A stretch of DNA of 64,000 nucleotides from JAIVGV01 sp036389335 (GTDB lineage Bacteria; Acidobacteriota; Blastocatellia; Pyrinomonadales; Pyrinomonadaceae): contig DASVQC010000050.1 of assembly GCA_036389335.1 (NCBI GenBank), positions 83,029 to 147,028 on the forward strand. Direction: 5' to 3'. Below, piece by piece: positions 24,177 to 33,584 of this stretch (positions are counted from its first letter, which is position 1; each line of letters begins with the position of its first letter). The notes under the pieces are model-generated. The model did not search any database and was not told the origin of the DNA. It saw only the letters and a list, made by a program, of their open reading frames with translations. The translations under genes and the position numbers were made by a program.

Positions 24177-26591
24177 TTAACGCTCCTGCTGTTGCTCGTC
24201 CTCTTCGGGCACGACGCGGCGCGGGCGCGTGGTCGTGTTCGTGTCGGCGGGGGCGTTGTTCGCGTTCGCGTTCGCCGCGGGGCGCGGGGCGTGCGTGCCG
24301 ACCTCGGCGCGGAACTGGCCTTGGTCGTCGTAGAGGCGGCGGTACTGCGCGGTGTTGCGCACGACGCCCTGCACGTAGCCGCGTGTCTCGCGGAAGGGGA
24401 CGGCCTCGGCCCACTCGTCCAGCTCCGCGGGCAGCTCGTTGATCCAGCGTTCGGCGCGACCCGGCCCGGCGTTGTAGGCCGCGGCCACGTACTCGATGCG
24501 CCCGAAGCGGTCGAGCTGATCGCGCAGGTAGGCCGTGCCGAGCTTGATGTTGAGCTGCGGGTCGTAGAGCGCGTCGGCGCTCGCGGGCACGGGCGCGCCG
24601 TACTTGCGCGCGGTGCGCTGCGCCGTGTCGAGCAGCAGTTGCATCAGCCCGTAGGCGTTCGCGTTCGACTTGGCGCGCGGGTCGAAGACCGACTCCTGGC
24701 GGATGAGACCGGCGACGGTGTAGGGGTCGAGGTTGCGCGCGCGCGCCTCCTGCTTGATCGTCTCCCAGTTCGAGAGCGGGTAGAAGGCGTCCCACTCCTC
24801 GCGCGTCAACTCGGCCGGCTTCATCTGCGAGTAGTCGGGGAAGCTGCGCTGCAAGACGACGAGGGCTTGCAGGTTGTCGTTGCGCGCGCGCAGGACGCGC
24901 GCCTTGGCGAGATTGAGGCGCGGGCTGCGCGGCGCGTTGGCTAACGCGGCGTCGAGTTCGGCGACGGCGTCGTTGTCGAGACCGACCGCGTCGAGTTCGT
25001 CGGCGCGGCGCAAGGTAGCGTCGGCGTCCGCGCCGGCCGTCTCGTCGGCGACCGAGACCGTGTTGAGGTTGGCGACGGCGCGGGCGACGGGCGAGTCGGG
25101 CGCGAAGTTAGATTGATCTGAGGCGGCGGCGCGCGGCATGGCGTCGAGCCGGCGCTTGGCGAGGATGCCGTACCAGTTGGCGTCGTAGCGTTGCTGCATC
25201 GCCTGGTAGATCGCGCGCGCTTCCGCAAGGCGACCGGCACGTTCGAGATCGCGCCCGGCCCAGTAGCCCGCGCGCCCGCGGTTGTCCGTGTTGCGATCCG
25301 CGTAGTACGCGAGGTGTTCGAGCAGGAGGCGGCCGGACTCGGCGAAGTCGCGCGCGTCGTGCGCGGCCCAGGCCAGCTCGAACTGCGCCTGCGCGACTTC
25401 GGGCGTGTTGGGCGCGGCGGCGACGGCGGCGCGGAAGAAGTTGGCGGCCTCCTGCGGCTGCTTGGCGTCGCGGGCGGCGAGACCGGCGGCGACGAGCGCG
25501 CGCGCGGCGCGCGTGTCTTGCGGGGCCGTGCGGCGCAACTCTTCGGCCGCGCCGCGCGCCTGCGCCCACTGCCGCGTGCGCGTGTAAGCCTGCGCGAGTT
25601 GGAAGAGCGCCTCGGCGCGCACGTCGCCCGCCGACGTTGGGATAGACGTGAGCGCACTCACTGCGTCGGCCGCGCGGCCGACGTTTGCGCTGGCGACGCC
25701 GTAACGGAGTTGCAACTCCGGCTTGGCGAGCGCGGGCGCGGCGGCGAAGGCCTGACGGTACGCTTCGGCGGCGTCGAGGTAACGCTTCGCGGCGTAGAGC
25801 TTCTCGCCGCGGGCGAGCCACTCGGCGGGCGTGGGCGTCGGGTTCGTCAGGATGTCGTCGGGCAGAGTGACGGCGATGGGCGCGGCGAGCGGCGCGGCCG
25901 CGCCCGTGGCTTCGGGCGGCACGGGCGCGTAGAAGGCTAGGCGGCGGTAGGCGGCGCGGGCGCGCGCGGTGTCGCCCGTCTGCTCGTAAGCTTTGGCGGC
26001 GAGGTAGAGCGCGGCCGTGTCGTCCGCGTCGATCAGCTTTTTGAGGAACGTGGGCACGGCCGCGCCCTGGCCGTCCTGCGTGGCGAGGTCGGCGGCGCGC
26101 AGGGTCGCTTCGCGCGCGCGCAGGGAGTTCGGGTAGTCGCGCGCGAGTTGTTCGTAGACGGCGCGCGCTTCGACGCGGCGCGGCACGGCGGCGAGCGCCT
26201 GCGCGCGTAGGAAGAGCGCGTAGTCGCCGACGGCCGTGGCCTGCGCGAACGACTTGTCGTCGAGCAGCGCCAGCGCGCCCGGCACGTCGCGCGCGGACGT
26301 TGAGTCGGACGGGTCGAGCTTGAGGCGTGCGCGGGCGAGGCGGACGAGCGCGCCCGCGCGCGTGCCGGCGTAGTCGGCTTCGAGCCGCGCCAGTTCCGCG
26401 TCGTTGGTGCGCGCGCCGGGGCGCGTCAACTCGCGCAAGCGTTCGACGGCTTGCGCCTCGCCGGGCTTGACCCGCGTCTGCGTGGCGCAACTCGCCGCGC
26501 CCAGCGGCAAGGCCACGGCGGCGAGCACGCCGCACAACAGGCACGACAGAAAAACCATGCGGCGCGGACGTGTCTGCACAAACAATCTCAA
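24177..26591 (-). CDS. TPR-containing soluble lytic transglycosylase, module copy B
   Basis: About 804 aa from a TTG start, chosen because it includes basic residues (RPRR) ahead of the hydrophobic signal core and mirrors the TTG start of copy A; an ATG at 26558 is the alternative. The signal region ends GAASC. TPR-like repeats fill the middle. The SLT domain near the C-terminus has RQESVFDPRAKSNANAYGLM with catalytic Glu and YVAAAYNAGPGR. Same role in peptidoglycan cleavage as copy A. The Asn/Arg-rich tail resembles that of copy A. Confidence 0.88.
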   Translation of the reverse strand: MRLFVQTRPRRMVFLSCLLCGVLAAVALPLGAASCATQTRVKPGEAQAVERLRELTRPGARTNDAELARLEADYAGTRAGALVRLARARLKLDPSDSTSARDVPGALALLDDKSFAQATAVGDYALFLRAQALAAVPRRVEARAVYEQLARDYPNSLRAREATLRAADLATQDGQGAAVPTFLKKLIDADDTAALYLAAKAYEQTGDTARARAAYRRLAFYAPVPPEATGAAAPLAAPIAVTLPDDILTNPTPTPAEWLARGEKLYAAKRYLDAAEAYRQAFAAAPALAKPELQLRYGVASANVGRAADAVSALTSIPTSAGDVRAEALFQLAQAYTRTRQWAQARGAAEELRRTAPQDTRAARALVAAGLAARDAKQPQEAANFFRAAVAAAPNTPEVAQAQFELAWAAHDARDFAESGRLLLEHLAYYADRNTDNRGRAGYWAGRDLERAGRLAEARAIYQAMQQRYDANWYGILAKRRLDAMPRAAASDQSNFAPDSPVARAVANLNTVSVADETAGADADATLRRADELDAVGLDNDAVAELDAALANAPRSPRLNLAKARVLRARNDNLQALVVLQRSFPDYSQMKPAELTREEWDAFYPLSNWETIKQEARARNLDPYTVAGLIRQESVFDPRAKSNANAYGLMQLLLDTAQRTARKYGAPVPASADALYDPQLNIKLGTAYLRDQLDRFGRIEYVAAAYNAGPGRAERWINELPAELDEWAEAVPFRETRGYVQGVVRNTAQYRRLYDDQGQFRAEVGTHAPRPAANANANNAPADTNTTTRPRRVVPEEDEQQQER

Positions 26592-26618
26592 CTTCCCCCT
26601 TCGCACGGAGAGTATAGA

Positions 26619-26768
26619 AGGCAAAAGGCAAAGGGCAAAAAGCAAAAGGCAAAAGTTAGAGACAACGCCTCAGCACGAGAGTTGTCTTTAACTTTTGCCG
26701 CCGGCCTTAACTCTGGCCTGCTGCCCTAACTTTTGTCTCTTGCTTCTTGCCTCCTGCCTCTTGCCTTG
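26619..26768. repeat. Intergenic inverted repeat of 7-bp units (AGGCAAA type)
   Basis: Left side is tandem AGGCAAA/GGGCAAA units, right side tandem TTGCTTC/TTGCCTC/CTGCCTC units, with CTTTTGCC pairing to the inner left units. It fills the gap between the GAF and transglycosylase genes of module copy B; copy A has a simple terminator at this place. Confidence 0.7.
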
Positions 26769-26775
26769 TTGCCGC

Positions 26776-28338
26776 TCAGGCGGCGACCACAGCGCCGGGG
26801 TACTCGCGGCCGAGTTTGTCGGCGTCGCCTTCGGCGAGCGTGTTGACCAGCTCGTGGTGGAAGTAGTCGTAGCGCGCGGTGACGCGCGGGTCGGCGCGCT
26901 TGTCGTACATCTGGCGCGAGCGGTCGATCTCTTCGCGCAGGCGCTCGTAGAGGTCGGCGTGCGCGCGCCCGTCGCGCACCTTCTGCTCGTTGTAGAGCTT
27001 GATCTCGGAGACGAGCAGGCGCGCGAAGCGGCGCGCGTCGTTGTGGAAGCGGCGCTCGTCTTCGCCGACCTCGACGGGCAGCGCGGCGTCCGCGCCCCAG
27101 CGGCGCGACGTGCCGAGCGGCGTGGCGGTCGGCTCTGTAGCGGCGGCCGCCTCGGGCGGCGGCTCTGTGAACGGCGCGATGCCGCGCTCCTCCGCCTCGG
27201 CCTGCGGCGCGGCCGTGGGCTGCGCGTCCGATTGGGCCGCCTGCTCGGCGGTCGGCGGCGTGGTCGTCTCGACCGGGCTGACGAGCGCGGGCGCGCTCAC
27301 TTCGGCCGCCGCCTCGTCGGGCCGCGCCCAAGTCTCTTCCGCGGCCGCGGGCTGCGGCGCGCCGCCCCACGTCTCTTCGGCCGCCTGAGCCGCGCCGCCC
27401 TGCGTCTCTTCTACGAACTGCGCCGCGCTGCTCGGTGCTTCTTCGACCTGTGCTTCTTCCGTCGCGGCGGGCGGCGCTTCGGCAGCGGGCTGCGGCTCCG
27501 GCGCGGCCCACTCCTGGGCCGGCGCTTCCGTCTGCGTCGCTTCCGCCTGCGGCGCGGCTGGCTGTTCGGCGCGCGGCGCGGGCGCGGGGCGCTTGGTGGC
27601 GGCCAGTAACTCGACGGCGAGACCGGCGACGCGCACGAGCGTCTCAAGGGCTTCGAGGTTGACGGCGTCGGGTTCGAGTCCGCCGCTGTCGGCGTAGAGG
27701 ACGGCGACGGCGCGGTCGCGCGCGACGAGCGGGATGGCGATCATGCGCTGCGGCGGATCGCCGCCGAGCTTTTGCAGCAGTTCGTGGTCGCCCTCGTTCG
27801 CGCCGGGCGCGCCGCTCCAAGTCGAGCGCGCGCGCACGGCTTCGCCGAGGACGGTCTGGGCGTCGAGCGGGAGCGAGATTTCGCGCACGCCGTCGTCGCC
27901 GACCGTGCCTTCCAAGCCCCGCGCGCGCCAGCCCGTGGCGCGCTCGTTCTTGACGACGAAGAAGGCCACGCGCGGCGCGAAACCGGCGGCGCGGTTGACG
28001 AGCGCGTTGAGCACGTCGGCCTGCGAGCGCTGCTCGTCCAGGTCGGCCACGGCCGCCTTCATCAACGCCATGTCGCTGGCGACGCGCGTGCGGGCCGACT
28101 GCTCCTTGGCCGCTTCGGCCCCCTGCCCGTGGGCGTGGCGCAGGTGATCGGCGATGGCGACCGAGAGGGCCGGATCAGCGCCCGCGTCGGCCGTCAACTG
28201 CTCGGCGAGCCGCGTGAGCGCCGCGGTGATCTCGCCCTGCACGCGCAGGATTTCGGCCTGCTGCGAGCCGAGCCGGCTCTGGATGTGACTCTCGATCTCA
28301 GCGCGCAAGCTCCGTTCCAACTCTTCGCTTCCTGCCAC
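26776..28338 (-). CDS. GAF domain protein, module copy B
   Basis: 520 aa from GTG (as in copy A), with AGAGGAG upstream. Same layout as the copy at 4355-5779: helical N-terminus (AGSEELERSLRAEIESH), GAF-like domain with the identical block NERATGWRARGLEGTVGDD, a longer Pro/Ala/Glu-rich linker, and the conserved helical tail ERRFHNDARRFARLLVSE. Sensor ligand and partners unknown. It is the first gene of the minus-strand module. Confidence 0.85.
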   Translation of the reverse strand: MAGSEELERSLRAEIESHIQSRLGSQQAEILRVQGEITAALTRLAEQLTADAGADPALSVAIADHLRHAHGQGAEAAKEQSARTRVASDMALMKAAVADLDEQRSQADVLNALVNRAAGFAPRVAFFVVKNERATGWRARGLEGTVGDDGVREISLPLDAQTVLGEAVRARSTWSGAPGANEGDHELLQKLGGDPPQRMIAIPLVARDRAVAVLYADSGGLEPDAVNLEALETLVRVAGLAVELLAATKRPAPAPRAEQPAAPQAEATQTEAPAQEWAAPEPQPAAEAPPAATEEAQVEEAPSSAAQFVEETQGGAAQAAEETWGGAPQPAAAEETWARPDEAAAEVSAPALVSPVETTTPPTAEQAAQSDAQPTAAPQAEAEERGIAPFTEPPPEAAAATEPTATPLGTSRRWGADAALPVEVGEDERRFHNDARRFARLLVSEIKLYNEQKVRDGRAHADLYERLREEIDRSRQMYDKRADPRVTARYDYFHHELVNTLAEGDADKLGREYPGAVVAA

Positions 28339-28457
28339 CGTTTTGCTGCTCCTCTCCGTCTCTCGGGGTGAATGACTTGTGCGGCGTTTGGTTGAGGCGG
28401 CCGCGGCGGCGTGTGACGTGCGGCTGCCGGCCGCGGCCCGCCAACAGCGACCTTCGG

Positions 28458-28487
28458 ATTATGGCCGGGGCGCGCGACGAGTGTCAA
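28458..28487 (-). promoter_or_regulatory. Sigma70-type promoter of GAF gene (module copy B)
   Basis: Minus-strand TTGACA (28487-28482) preceded by TTGC, then 18 nt, then CATAAT (28463-28458). It matches the promoter of copy A at 4215-4243 in both hexamers. Confidence 0.75.
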
Positions 28488-28511
28488 GCAACTTATTCGT
28501 CGGCTTTTAAG

Positions 28512-28540
28512 TTGACCGCGCGCGCGCCTTGGCGTTATTG
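28512..28540 (+). promoter_or_regulatory. Sigma70-type promoter of lamin-tail gene
   Basis: TTGACC (28512-28517), 17-nt spacer, TTATTG (28535-28540), divergent from the GAF promoter 25 bp away. Confidence 0.5.
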
Positions 28541-28671
28541 TCTGGGGCGTTCCCCCTTTATCAGATTGTCTGAGTTGTTCTCCCCTTCAGACTGTTGTGC
28601 CCCGGCAGCGCGCCGACACGGGCGGCCGGACGGGCGACTACCGTTTTCCACTTCCAAGGAGATTAAGAACT

Positions 28672-30507
28672 ATGCGAACCCTCGTCCGAGCCGGGCGCGC
28701 GCTGGCGGCAGCTTGCGTGCTCTGCTTCGTGCTCGCATCGGCGCAGGCGGCGCTCGCCGTCTCGCCCAACGTGGTCATCAGCCAAGTCTACGGCGGCGCG
28801 GGCTGCGGCACGGCCGGCTGCTCGACCTACCAGAACGACTTCATCGAGCTGTTCAACCGCGGCACGACGCCCGTCTCTGTGAACGGCTGGTCGGTGCAGT
28901 ACGCCGCCGCGGCCGGCACGAGCTGGCAGGTTACGGTCTTGACTAATTTTACGCTCCAGCCCGGTCAGTACTACCTCGTGGCCGAGTCGTCCAGCGCGAA
29001 CGGCGTTAACCCGCTGCCGACGCCCGACGCCAGCGGCACTATCGCCATGAGCGCCACGGCCGCCAAGGTCGCGCTCGTCAACACGACGACGGCCTTGAGC
29101 GGCGCGTGCCCGACCGGCGCGCAGATCGTGGACTTAGTCGGCTACGGCGCGACCGCCACTTGCTTCGAGGGTGCCGGCCCTGCGCCCGCGCCTTCGACCA
29201 CCACCGCCGACATACGCAAAGGCGCGGGGCGCATTGACACCGACAACAACAACCTCGACTTCGACGCCGCCACGCCCACGCCGCGCAACTCGGCGTCGCC
29301 CACCGTCTCGACCGCGCCCGCGCCGCTCATCATCTCGGAGTTCCGCCTGCGCGGGCAGAACGGCGCGACCGACGAGTTCGTCGAAATCTACAACAACAGC
29401 AACGCGGACGCGTTCGTCTTCACGCTCGACGGCTCGTCGGGCTTCGCCCTCGTCGCCTCGGACGGCACGACCCGCTTCACCGTCCCGAACGGCACGACCG
29501 TCCCGGCGCGCGGCCACTACCTCGGCGTCAACTCCGCCGGCTACTCGCTCGCCAACTACGGCGGCACGGGCGCGGCGGCCGGCGACGCCACCTACACCAC
29601 CGACATCCCCGACAACTTCGGCATCGCGCTCTTTAAGACCGCGACCGCGGCGAACTTCAACACCAACAACCGGCTCGACGCCGTCGGCTCGAACGTCGAG
29701 AGCAACACGCTCTACCGCGAGGGCACGGGCTACCCGGCCTTGATCCCGTTCTCGATTGAGTACAGCTTCTACCGCGACCTGCGCGGCGGCACGCCGAAGG
29801 ACACCGGCGACAACGCGGCCGACTTCGTCTTCGTGGACACGCAGTTCACGGACGCGGGCGCGCCCACGCACCTCGGCGCGCCGGGGCCGGAGAACCTGAG
29901 CAGCCCCGTCCAGCGCAACGCCACGATCAAGGCGACGTTCATCGATCCGGGCTGCACGGGCACGGCCGCCGCGCCCACGCAAGCCTGCCCGCGCTACCGC
30001 GACCCGACGCCCGACCCGGCCAACAACTCGACGCTCGGCACGCTCTCGATCCGCCGCCGCTTCGTCAACAACACGGGGCAGTCGGTGACGCGCCTCCGGT
30101 TCCGCATCGTGGACATCACGACCGCGCCGCAGGCTTCGGGCAACGGCACGGCCGACCTGCGCGCGCGCACGTCCACCGATCAGACGGCGATCTGCCAGGG
30201 CGCGGGCCTCGGCTGTTCGGGCGTGGGCGCGACCGTCACGATCAACGGCACGACGCTCGAACAGCCGCCCGCGCAGCCGCAGGGCGGCGGCTACAACTCG
30301 ACGCTCTCGGCCGGCACGATCAACCTCGCCAACCAGCTCGCCAACGGCGCGTCCATCAACGTGCAGTTCCTGCTCGGCGTGCAACAGGGCGGCAACTACC
30401 GCTTCTTCATCAACGTCGAAGCGCTGCCCGGCGGCCCCGGCTTCGCGCAGCCCGCGCAAGCGCCCAAGGTCTCCGGCGTCAAAGCCGGCGGCGGCAGCAA
30501 GCAGTAG
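28672..30507 (+). CDS. Secreted lamin-tail domain protein
   Basis: 611 aa from ATG with AAGGAG upstream. Signal peptide 1-29 (cleavage near ALAVS). Two lamin-tail (LTD) domains: residues ~31-175 (VVISQVYGGAG, then FIELFNRGTTPVSVNGWSVQ) and ~215-420 (LIISEFRLRGQNGATDEFVE). A beta-rich C-terminal part (LSIRRRFVNNTGQSVTRLRF) ends in Gly/Lys. Bacterial LTD proteins are extracellular; ligands are unknown. No sorting signal such as PEP-CTERM is evident. A heptamer-repeat hairpin follows the stop. Confidence 0.87.
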   Translation: MRTLVRAGRALAAACVLCFVLASAQAALAVSPNVVISQVYGGAGCGTAGCSTYQNDFIELFNRGTTPVSVNGWSVQYAAAAGTSWQVTVLTNFTLQPGQYYLVAESSSANGVNPLPTPDASGTIAMSATAAKVALVNTTTALSGACPTGAQIVDLVGYGATATCFEGAGPAPAPSTTTADIRKGAGRIDTDNNNLDFDAATPTPRNSASPTVSTAPAPLIISEFRLRGQNGATDEFVEIYNNSNADAFVFTLDGSSGFALVASDGTTRFTVPNGTTVPARGHYLGVNSAGYSLANYGGTGAAAGDATYTTDIPDNFGIALFKTATAANFNTNNRLDAVGSNVESNTLYREGTGYPALIPFSIEYSFYRDLRGGTPKDTGDNAADFVFVDTQFTDAGAPTHLGAPGPENLSSPVQRNATIKATFIDPGCTGTAAAPTQACPRYRDPTPDPANNSTLGTLSIRRRFVNNTGQSVTRLRFRIVDITTAPQASGNGTADLRARTSTDQTAICQGAGLGCSGVGATVTINGTTLEQPPAQPQGGGYNSTLSAGTINLANQLANGASINVQFLLGVQQGGNYRFFINVEALPGGPGFAQPAQAPKVSGVKAGGGSKQ

Positions 30508-30680
30508 GCAGGCAGGAGGCGGAAAGAAGAAGGCAGAAGCCAGAAGCCAGGAGCCAGGAAGAGAGGCCGGCCTTTCATCAAGGCCGGCCTTTCTGCTTGC
30601 GTGTTCTCCGCCGTCTTCCTACTGGCTTCTGTCTCCTGTCTCCTGCCTTCTTCTTTCTGCCTCCTGCTTCCTTCGTCCCT
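30508..30680. repeat. Intergenic inverted repeat of 7-bp units (GAAGCCA type)
   Basis: Left arm of GAAGCCA/GGAGCCA units, a central GGCCGGCCTTT palindrome near 30570-30590, and a right arm of CTTCTGT/CTCCTGT/CTGCCTT units. It lies just after the lamin-tail gene. Confidence 0.7.
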
Positions 30681-30850
30681 CTTGCGCCGCCGCGCGCCGG
30701 CCTCGTATCATCGTTGTGGCGGGCGCGCGCGCCGAGTCGCTTAAAGTCGCCGCGCGCGCCGCTCGTTCGCCCCGACCGCAGAGGCGCAGGCCGAGCACTC
30801 ACGCCGGCAGCGCCGACCGACGTTGCGCCGAACCGGAGACGCTCAAGCAG

Positions 30851-31429
30851 ATGGCCGAGACGATCAACCTGCGCGTCCGCTACACCGAGGCGGAGTTCGC
30901 CGCCGCGGCGCGGCTGTTCCTGTGGCGCTCGCCGGCCCTCGTCGCGCGTTGCGCGCTCGTCGCCGGGCTGCTCGTGTCGCTGGCGTTCGTGCTAGCGGCG
31001 CTGATGCCGAGCCTGTCGGGCCTCTGGCTGCTGGGCGGCGCGGCCTGGCTGGGCGCGCTCTGCTACTCGGTCGGCTACGTCGCGCCGCGCCGCCGCTTCC
31101 GCGCAGACCCGCGGCACGACTCCGAGTTCCGCTGGCAGTTCACCGACGGCGGCATCGCGCTCAGCACGCCGCAGGTCGAATCCAACTTCCGCTGGGAGGC
31201 GTTCACGCGCGCGTTCGCCGACGAACGTTTCTACGTCCTCGCCTTCGGCCCCGCCCAGATGGTCGTCATCCCGCGCCGCGCCTTCGCCGCGCCCGCGCAA
31301 GAAGCCGCCTTCCGCGCCCTGCTCCGGCGCAGGCTCGACTGCCCCTTCGACGCGCGCCGCCTGCCCGACCTCGCGCCCCTCGCCCTCGACGCCTACACGC
31401 CCCCGCCCACCCCGCCCGACTGGCGCTAG
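30851..31429 (+). CDS. YcxB-like membrane protein
   Basis: 192 aa from ATG at 30851; the upstream in-frame extension is Arg-rich and unlikely to be translated. Two transmembrane helices (about residues 36-56 and 62-80), then a soluble domain with FRWQFTDGGIALSTPQVES, FRWEAFTRAFADERFYVLAF and VVIPRRAF, the YcxB C-terminal pattern. Function unknown. Confidence 0.8.
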   Translation: MAETINLRVRYTEAEFAAAARLFLWRSPALVARCALVAGLLVSLAFVLAALMPSLSGLWLLGGAAWLGALCYSVGYVAPRRRFRADPRHDSEFRWQFTDGGIALSTPQVESNFRWEAFTRAFADERFYVLAFGPAQMVVIPRRAFAAPAQEAAFRALLRRRLDCPFDARRLPDLAPLALDAYTPPPTPPDWR

Positions 31430-31451
31430 CCGCCGCCGCGCGAAAAACTTC

Positions 31452-31481
31452 TTGCCGCGCGCACGACCCGTTGTCTATTAT
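31452..31481 (+). promoter_or_regulatory. Sigma70-type promoter
   Basis: TTGCCG (31452-31457), 18-nt spacer, TATTAT (31476-31481), upstream of the zinc-ribbon membrane protein gene with a leader of about 195 nt. Confidence 0.5.
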
Positions 31482-31682
31482 CAATTCAGCGGGGCGCGCC
31501 GACGCGCCCGCCGCCGTCTTGACCCTTACGCGCCCGAACGGCGCGCCGCCGCCACCCGGCAATCGTTAGCAACCGTTCTCAACCCGCAGACCTTTTCAGT
31601 CGCGGCCGCCCGACACGCGCCCGAACGCGTTACGGTCTTGCGCCCGCTGACCGCCAAACACCTCCGAGGAGTTTTCCCCTTT

Positions 31683-32939
31683 ATGAGTCGCAGGATGGCC
31701 AGCATCAAATGCGCGCAGTGTGGTCTGCTCAACTGGGCGTCGGACACACACTGTAAACGCTGCCGCGCGGCGCTCGGCGAGCAACCGCAGACGCCGCCGC
31801 ACGAGCAACGGCAGACGCCCTTCGGGGCCGCGCCGGGCGCGCGGGGGCCGCACGACGGCGGCCGCGCCGCCCAGCCGCCGCAGCCCGCCGGCTTCGTGGC
31901 CGCGCAGGTGCGGCGCTGCACGCGCAACCTCGCGCTCACGGGCGGCGCGCTCGTCCTCGCCGTCGCCGTCGCCGCCGGCCTGAACGCGCGCTACCTCTAC
32001 AACTTCGTCACCGGCCCCCAGACCATCGGCCGCATCCCGCTCTTGCAGGCGCGCGACGCCGACACGCTGACGAACTACTACGTCACCGTGCGCGGCGACG
32101 ACGTGTACGACACGGGGATGCGCAAGGCGCGTTACAAACAGCGCAACGGCGTGCGCACGGGCGAGGAGCGGGTCGAGGCGACTTACCAGGCCCTCGCCGT
32201 CGGCGACCGGCTGCTGCTCGTCGAAGCGCCGGCCGACGCGCCCGTCCTGCCGGAGCAGACGGGCGAGCTTGTCAACATCCCGCCGCTCGTCCACCAGAAG
32301 GTGCTCGAAGCCGTCTACGGCGAAGAGCCGAACATGCGCGGCGACTTCCTGCCCGTCATGCTCAAGACCGGCGACTTCCGCGGGCGCGGTCTCGTCGGCA
32401 TCGGCGTCGGTCTGACGGTGCTGCTCGTCGGCCTCTGGTGTCTGTACGCCGCGCGCCGCCGCCACGCCGCGCCCGCGACGCACCCGATCATGACGGCGCT
32501 GGCGAAGTACGGCCCGCCCGCCGACGTGGCCGCCGCGATAGACGCGGAGGTGAGTTCGCCGCACGCGACCGAGGTCGGCCCCGTCCGGCTCACGCCCGGC
32601 TGGTTCCTGCACGGCAGCGCCTTCGCGCTCAACGCGCGCCCGCTCACCGAACTCGTCTGGGGCTACAAGAAGGTGACGAAGCATTACTACAACTTCGTCC
32701 CGACGGGGAAGACCTACGCCGTCATCCTGCACGACCGGCGCGGCCAGCGCATGGAGATGCAACTCGGGCGCGGCGAACAGAAAGCCGATCAGACGCTCGC
32801 CGCGCTCGGCCGTTACGCCCCGTGGCTGCTCTTCGGCTACTCGGAAGATTTGCGCCACGCCTGGGACAAGAACCGCGCGGAGGTCTTGCAGGTCGTGGAC
32901 GAGCGCCGCGCCGAATACCAGCAACACGCGGCCGCATGA
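31683..32939 (+). CDS. Zinc-ribbon membrane protein of unknown function
   Basis: 418 aa. N-terminal zinc ribbon (IKCAQCGLLNWASDTHCKRC), Pro/Gln-rich linker, TM helix around residues 80-100 (LALTGGALVLAVAVAAGL), an extracytoplasmic segment, a second TM around residues 238-257 (GLVGIGVGLTVLLVGLWCLY), and a C-terminal cytosolic domain with WGYKKVTKHYYNFVPTGKTYA. The two TMs would put both ends in the cytosol. No family assigned. The start follows GAGGAG by about 12 nt; a second ATG four codons later is possible. Confidence 0.75.
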   Translation: MSRRMASIKCAQCGLLNWASDTHCKRCRAALGEQPQTPPHEQRQTPFGAAPGARGPHDGGRAAQPPQPAGFVAAQVRRCTRNLALTGGALVLAVAVAAGLNARYLYNFVTGPQTIGRIPLLQARDADTLTNYYVTVRGDDVYDTGMRKARYKQRNGVRTGEERVEATYQALAVGDRLLLVEAPADAPVLPEQTGELVNIPPLVHQKVLEAVYGEEPNMRGDFLPVMLKTGDFRGRGLVGIGVGLTVLLVGLWCLYAARRRHAAPATHPIMTALAKYGPPADVAAAIDAEVSSPHATEVGPVRLTPGWFLHGSAFALNARPLTELVWGYKKVTKHYYNFVPTGKTYAVILHDRRGQRMEMQLGRGEQKADQTLAALGRYAPWLLFGYSEDLRHAWDKNRAEVLQVVDERRAEYQQHAAA

Positions 32940-32984
32940 CGGCCCGACGAGCGAGCAAGCCTTGACCGTAGGAGCGATCATGTC

Positions 32985-33392
32985 ATGAACAACCCCGAAC
33001 GCAGCGAAAGCCTGCACGCGCAACTCGCGCCGCACACGCGCTGGCAGCAATTCTGGCTCGGCCTGCTGGCGGTGGGCACGGGCATCCCGGCGCTTGAGTT
33101 GAACGGCTTCGGCCGCCTCCTGCCGCAGTTCGACCTGGCGACGTGGGCCTGCGTCTGCGCCGCCGGGGGCGCGCTCGCGGGCGCGTTCTACCTGCCCGAC
33201 CGGCGCTTCCGCCTCGCCGGTCTGCTGCCCGGCGCGCTCGCCAGCGTCTTCAGCCTCTTCGCCGTCTATTACTACACGCAACAACGCAGCGAGGTCTTCA
33301 GCATCGAACTCATCCTCGTCTCCCTCGTCGCCATGCTCCCCGGCATCCTGCTCTACTACTTCATCATGCGCGGCCAGGCCGGCGGCGACTGA
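32985..33392 (+). CDS. Small multi-pass membrane protein
   Basis: 135 aa. Four predicted helices: WLGLLAVGTGIPALEL, ATWACVCAAGGALAGAFYL, LAGLLPGALASVFSLFAVYY and IELILVSLVAMLPGILLYYF. It has a polar N-terminus and no known motif. It lies 45 nt after the zinc-ribbon membrane protein and is probably co-transcribed. Confidence 0.7.
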   Translation: MNNPERSESLHAQLAPHTRWQQFWLGLLAVGTGIPALELNGFGRLLPQFDLATWACVCAAGGALAGAFYLPDRRFRLAGLLPGALASVFSLFAVYYYTQQRSEVFSIELILVSLVAMLPGILLYYFIMRGQAGGD

Positions 33393-33441
33393 CCCGAACG
33401 CACGCAGACGCACGGGCGACTGAGCCGCGCTGCGCCCGCGC

Positions 33442-33516
33442 TTACGGCCGGCGGTAGATTTCGCGCCCGTTGCCGAGTTCGAGGGCGAGCTTGTATTCGG
33501 TGTGGGCGAGGTCGAG
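33442..33516 (-). pseudogene. Duplicated 3' end of an MBL-fold hydrolase gene
   Basis: The minus strand reads LDLAHTEYKLALELGNGREI then YRRP and TAA, a diverged version of the last 24 residues of the intact MBL gene at 34677-35630. Over 71 bp (33446-33516 against 34681-34751) I count four mismatches. Similarity stops abruptly at the left of the codons, so this is a fragment. The pair of copies brackets the PIN and TIR genes. Confidence 0.85.
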
Positions 33517-33584
33517 ACGCGCGCAAGATTCAGAGATAGTTAGGAGTGGGAGATAGCGTGGACGAGAGAGCAGGTCTCACGCTG

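Noticed and set aside
24175..24795. Upstream extension of the PEGA/TPR gene of module copy B
   Set aside because: It overlaps the C-terminal SLT domain in another frame; the signal peptide start at 24174 is far better.
30508..30680. Heptamer repeat regions as CRISPR or MITE
   Set aside because: No constant repeat/spacer alternation and no terminal inverted repeats with target duplications; they are tandem 7-bp units in hairpin form.
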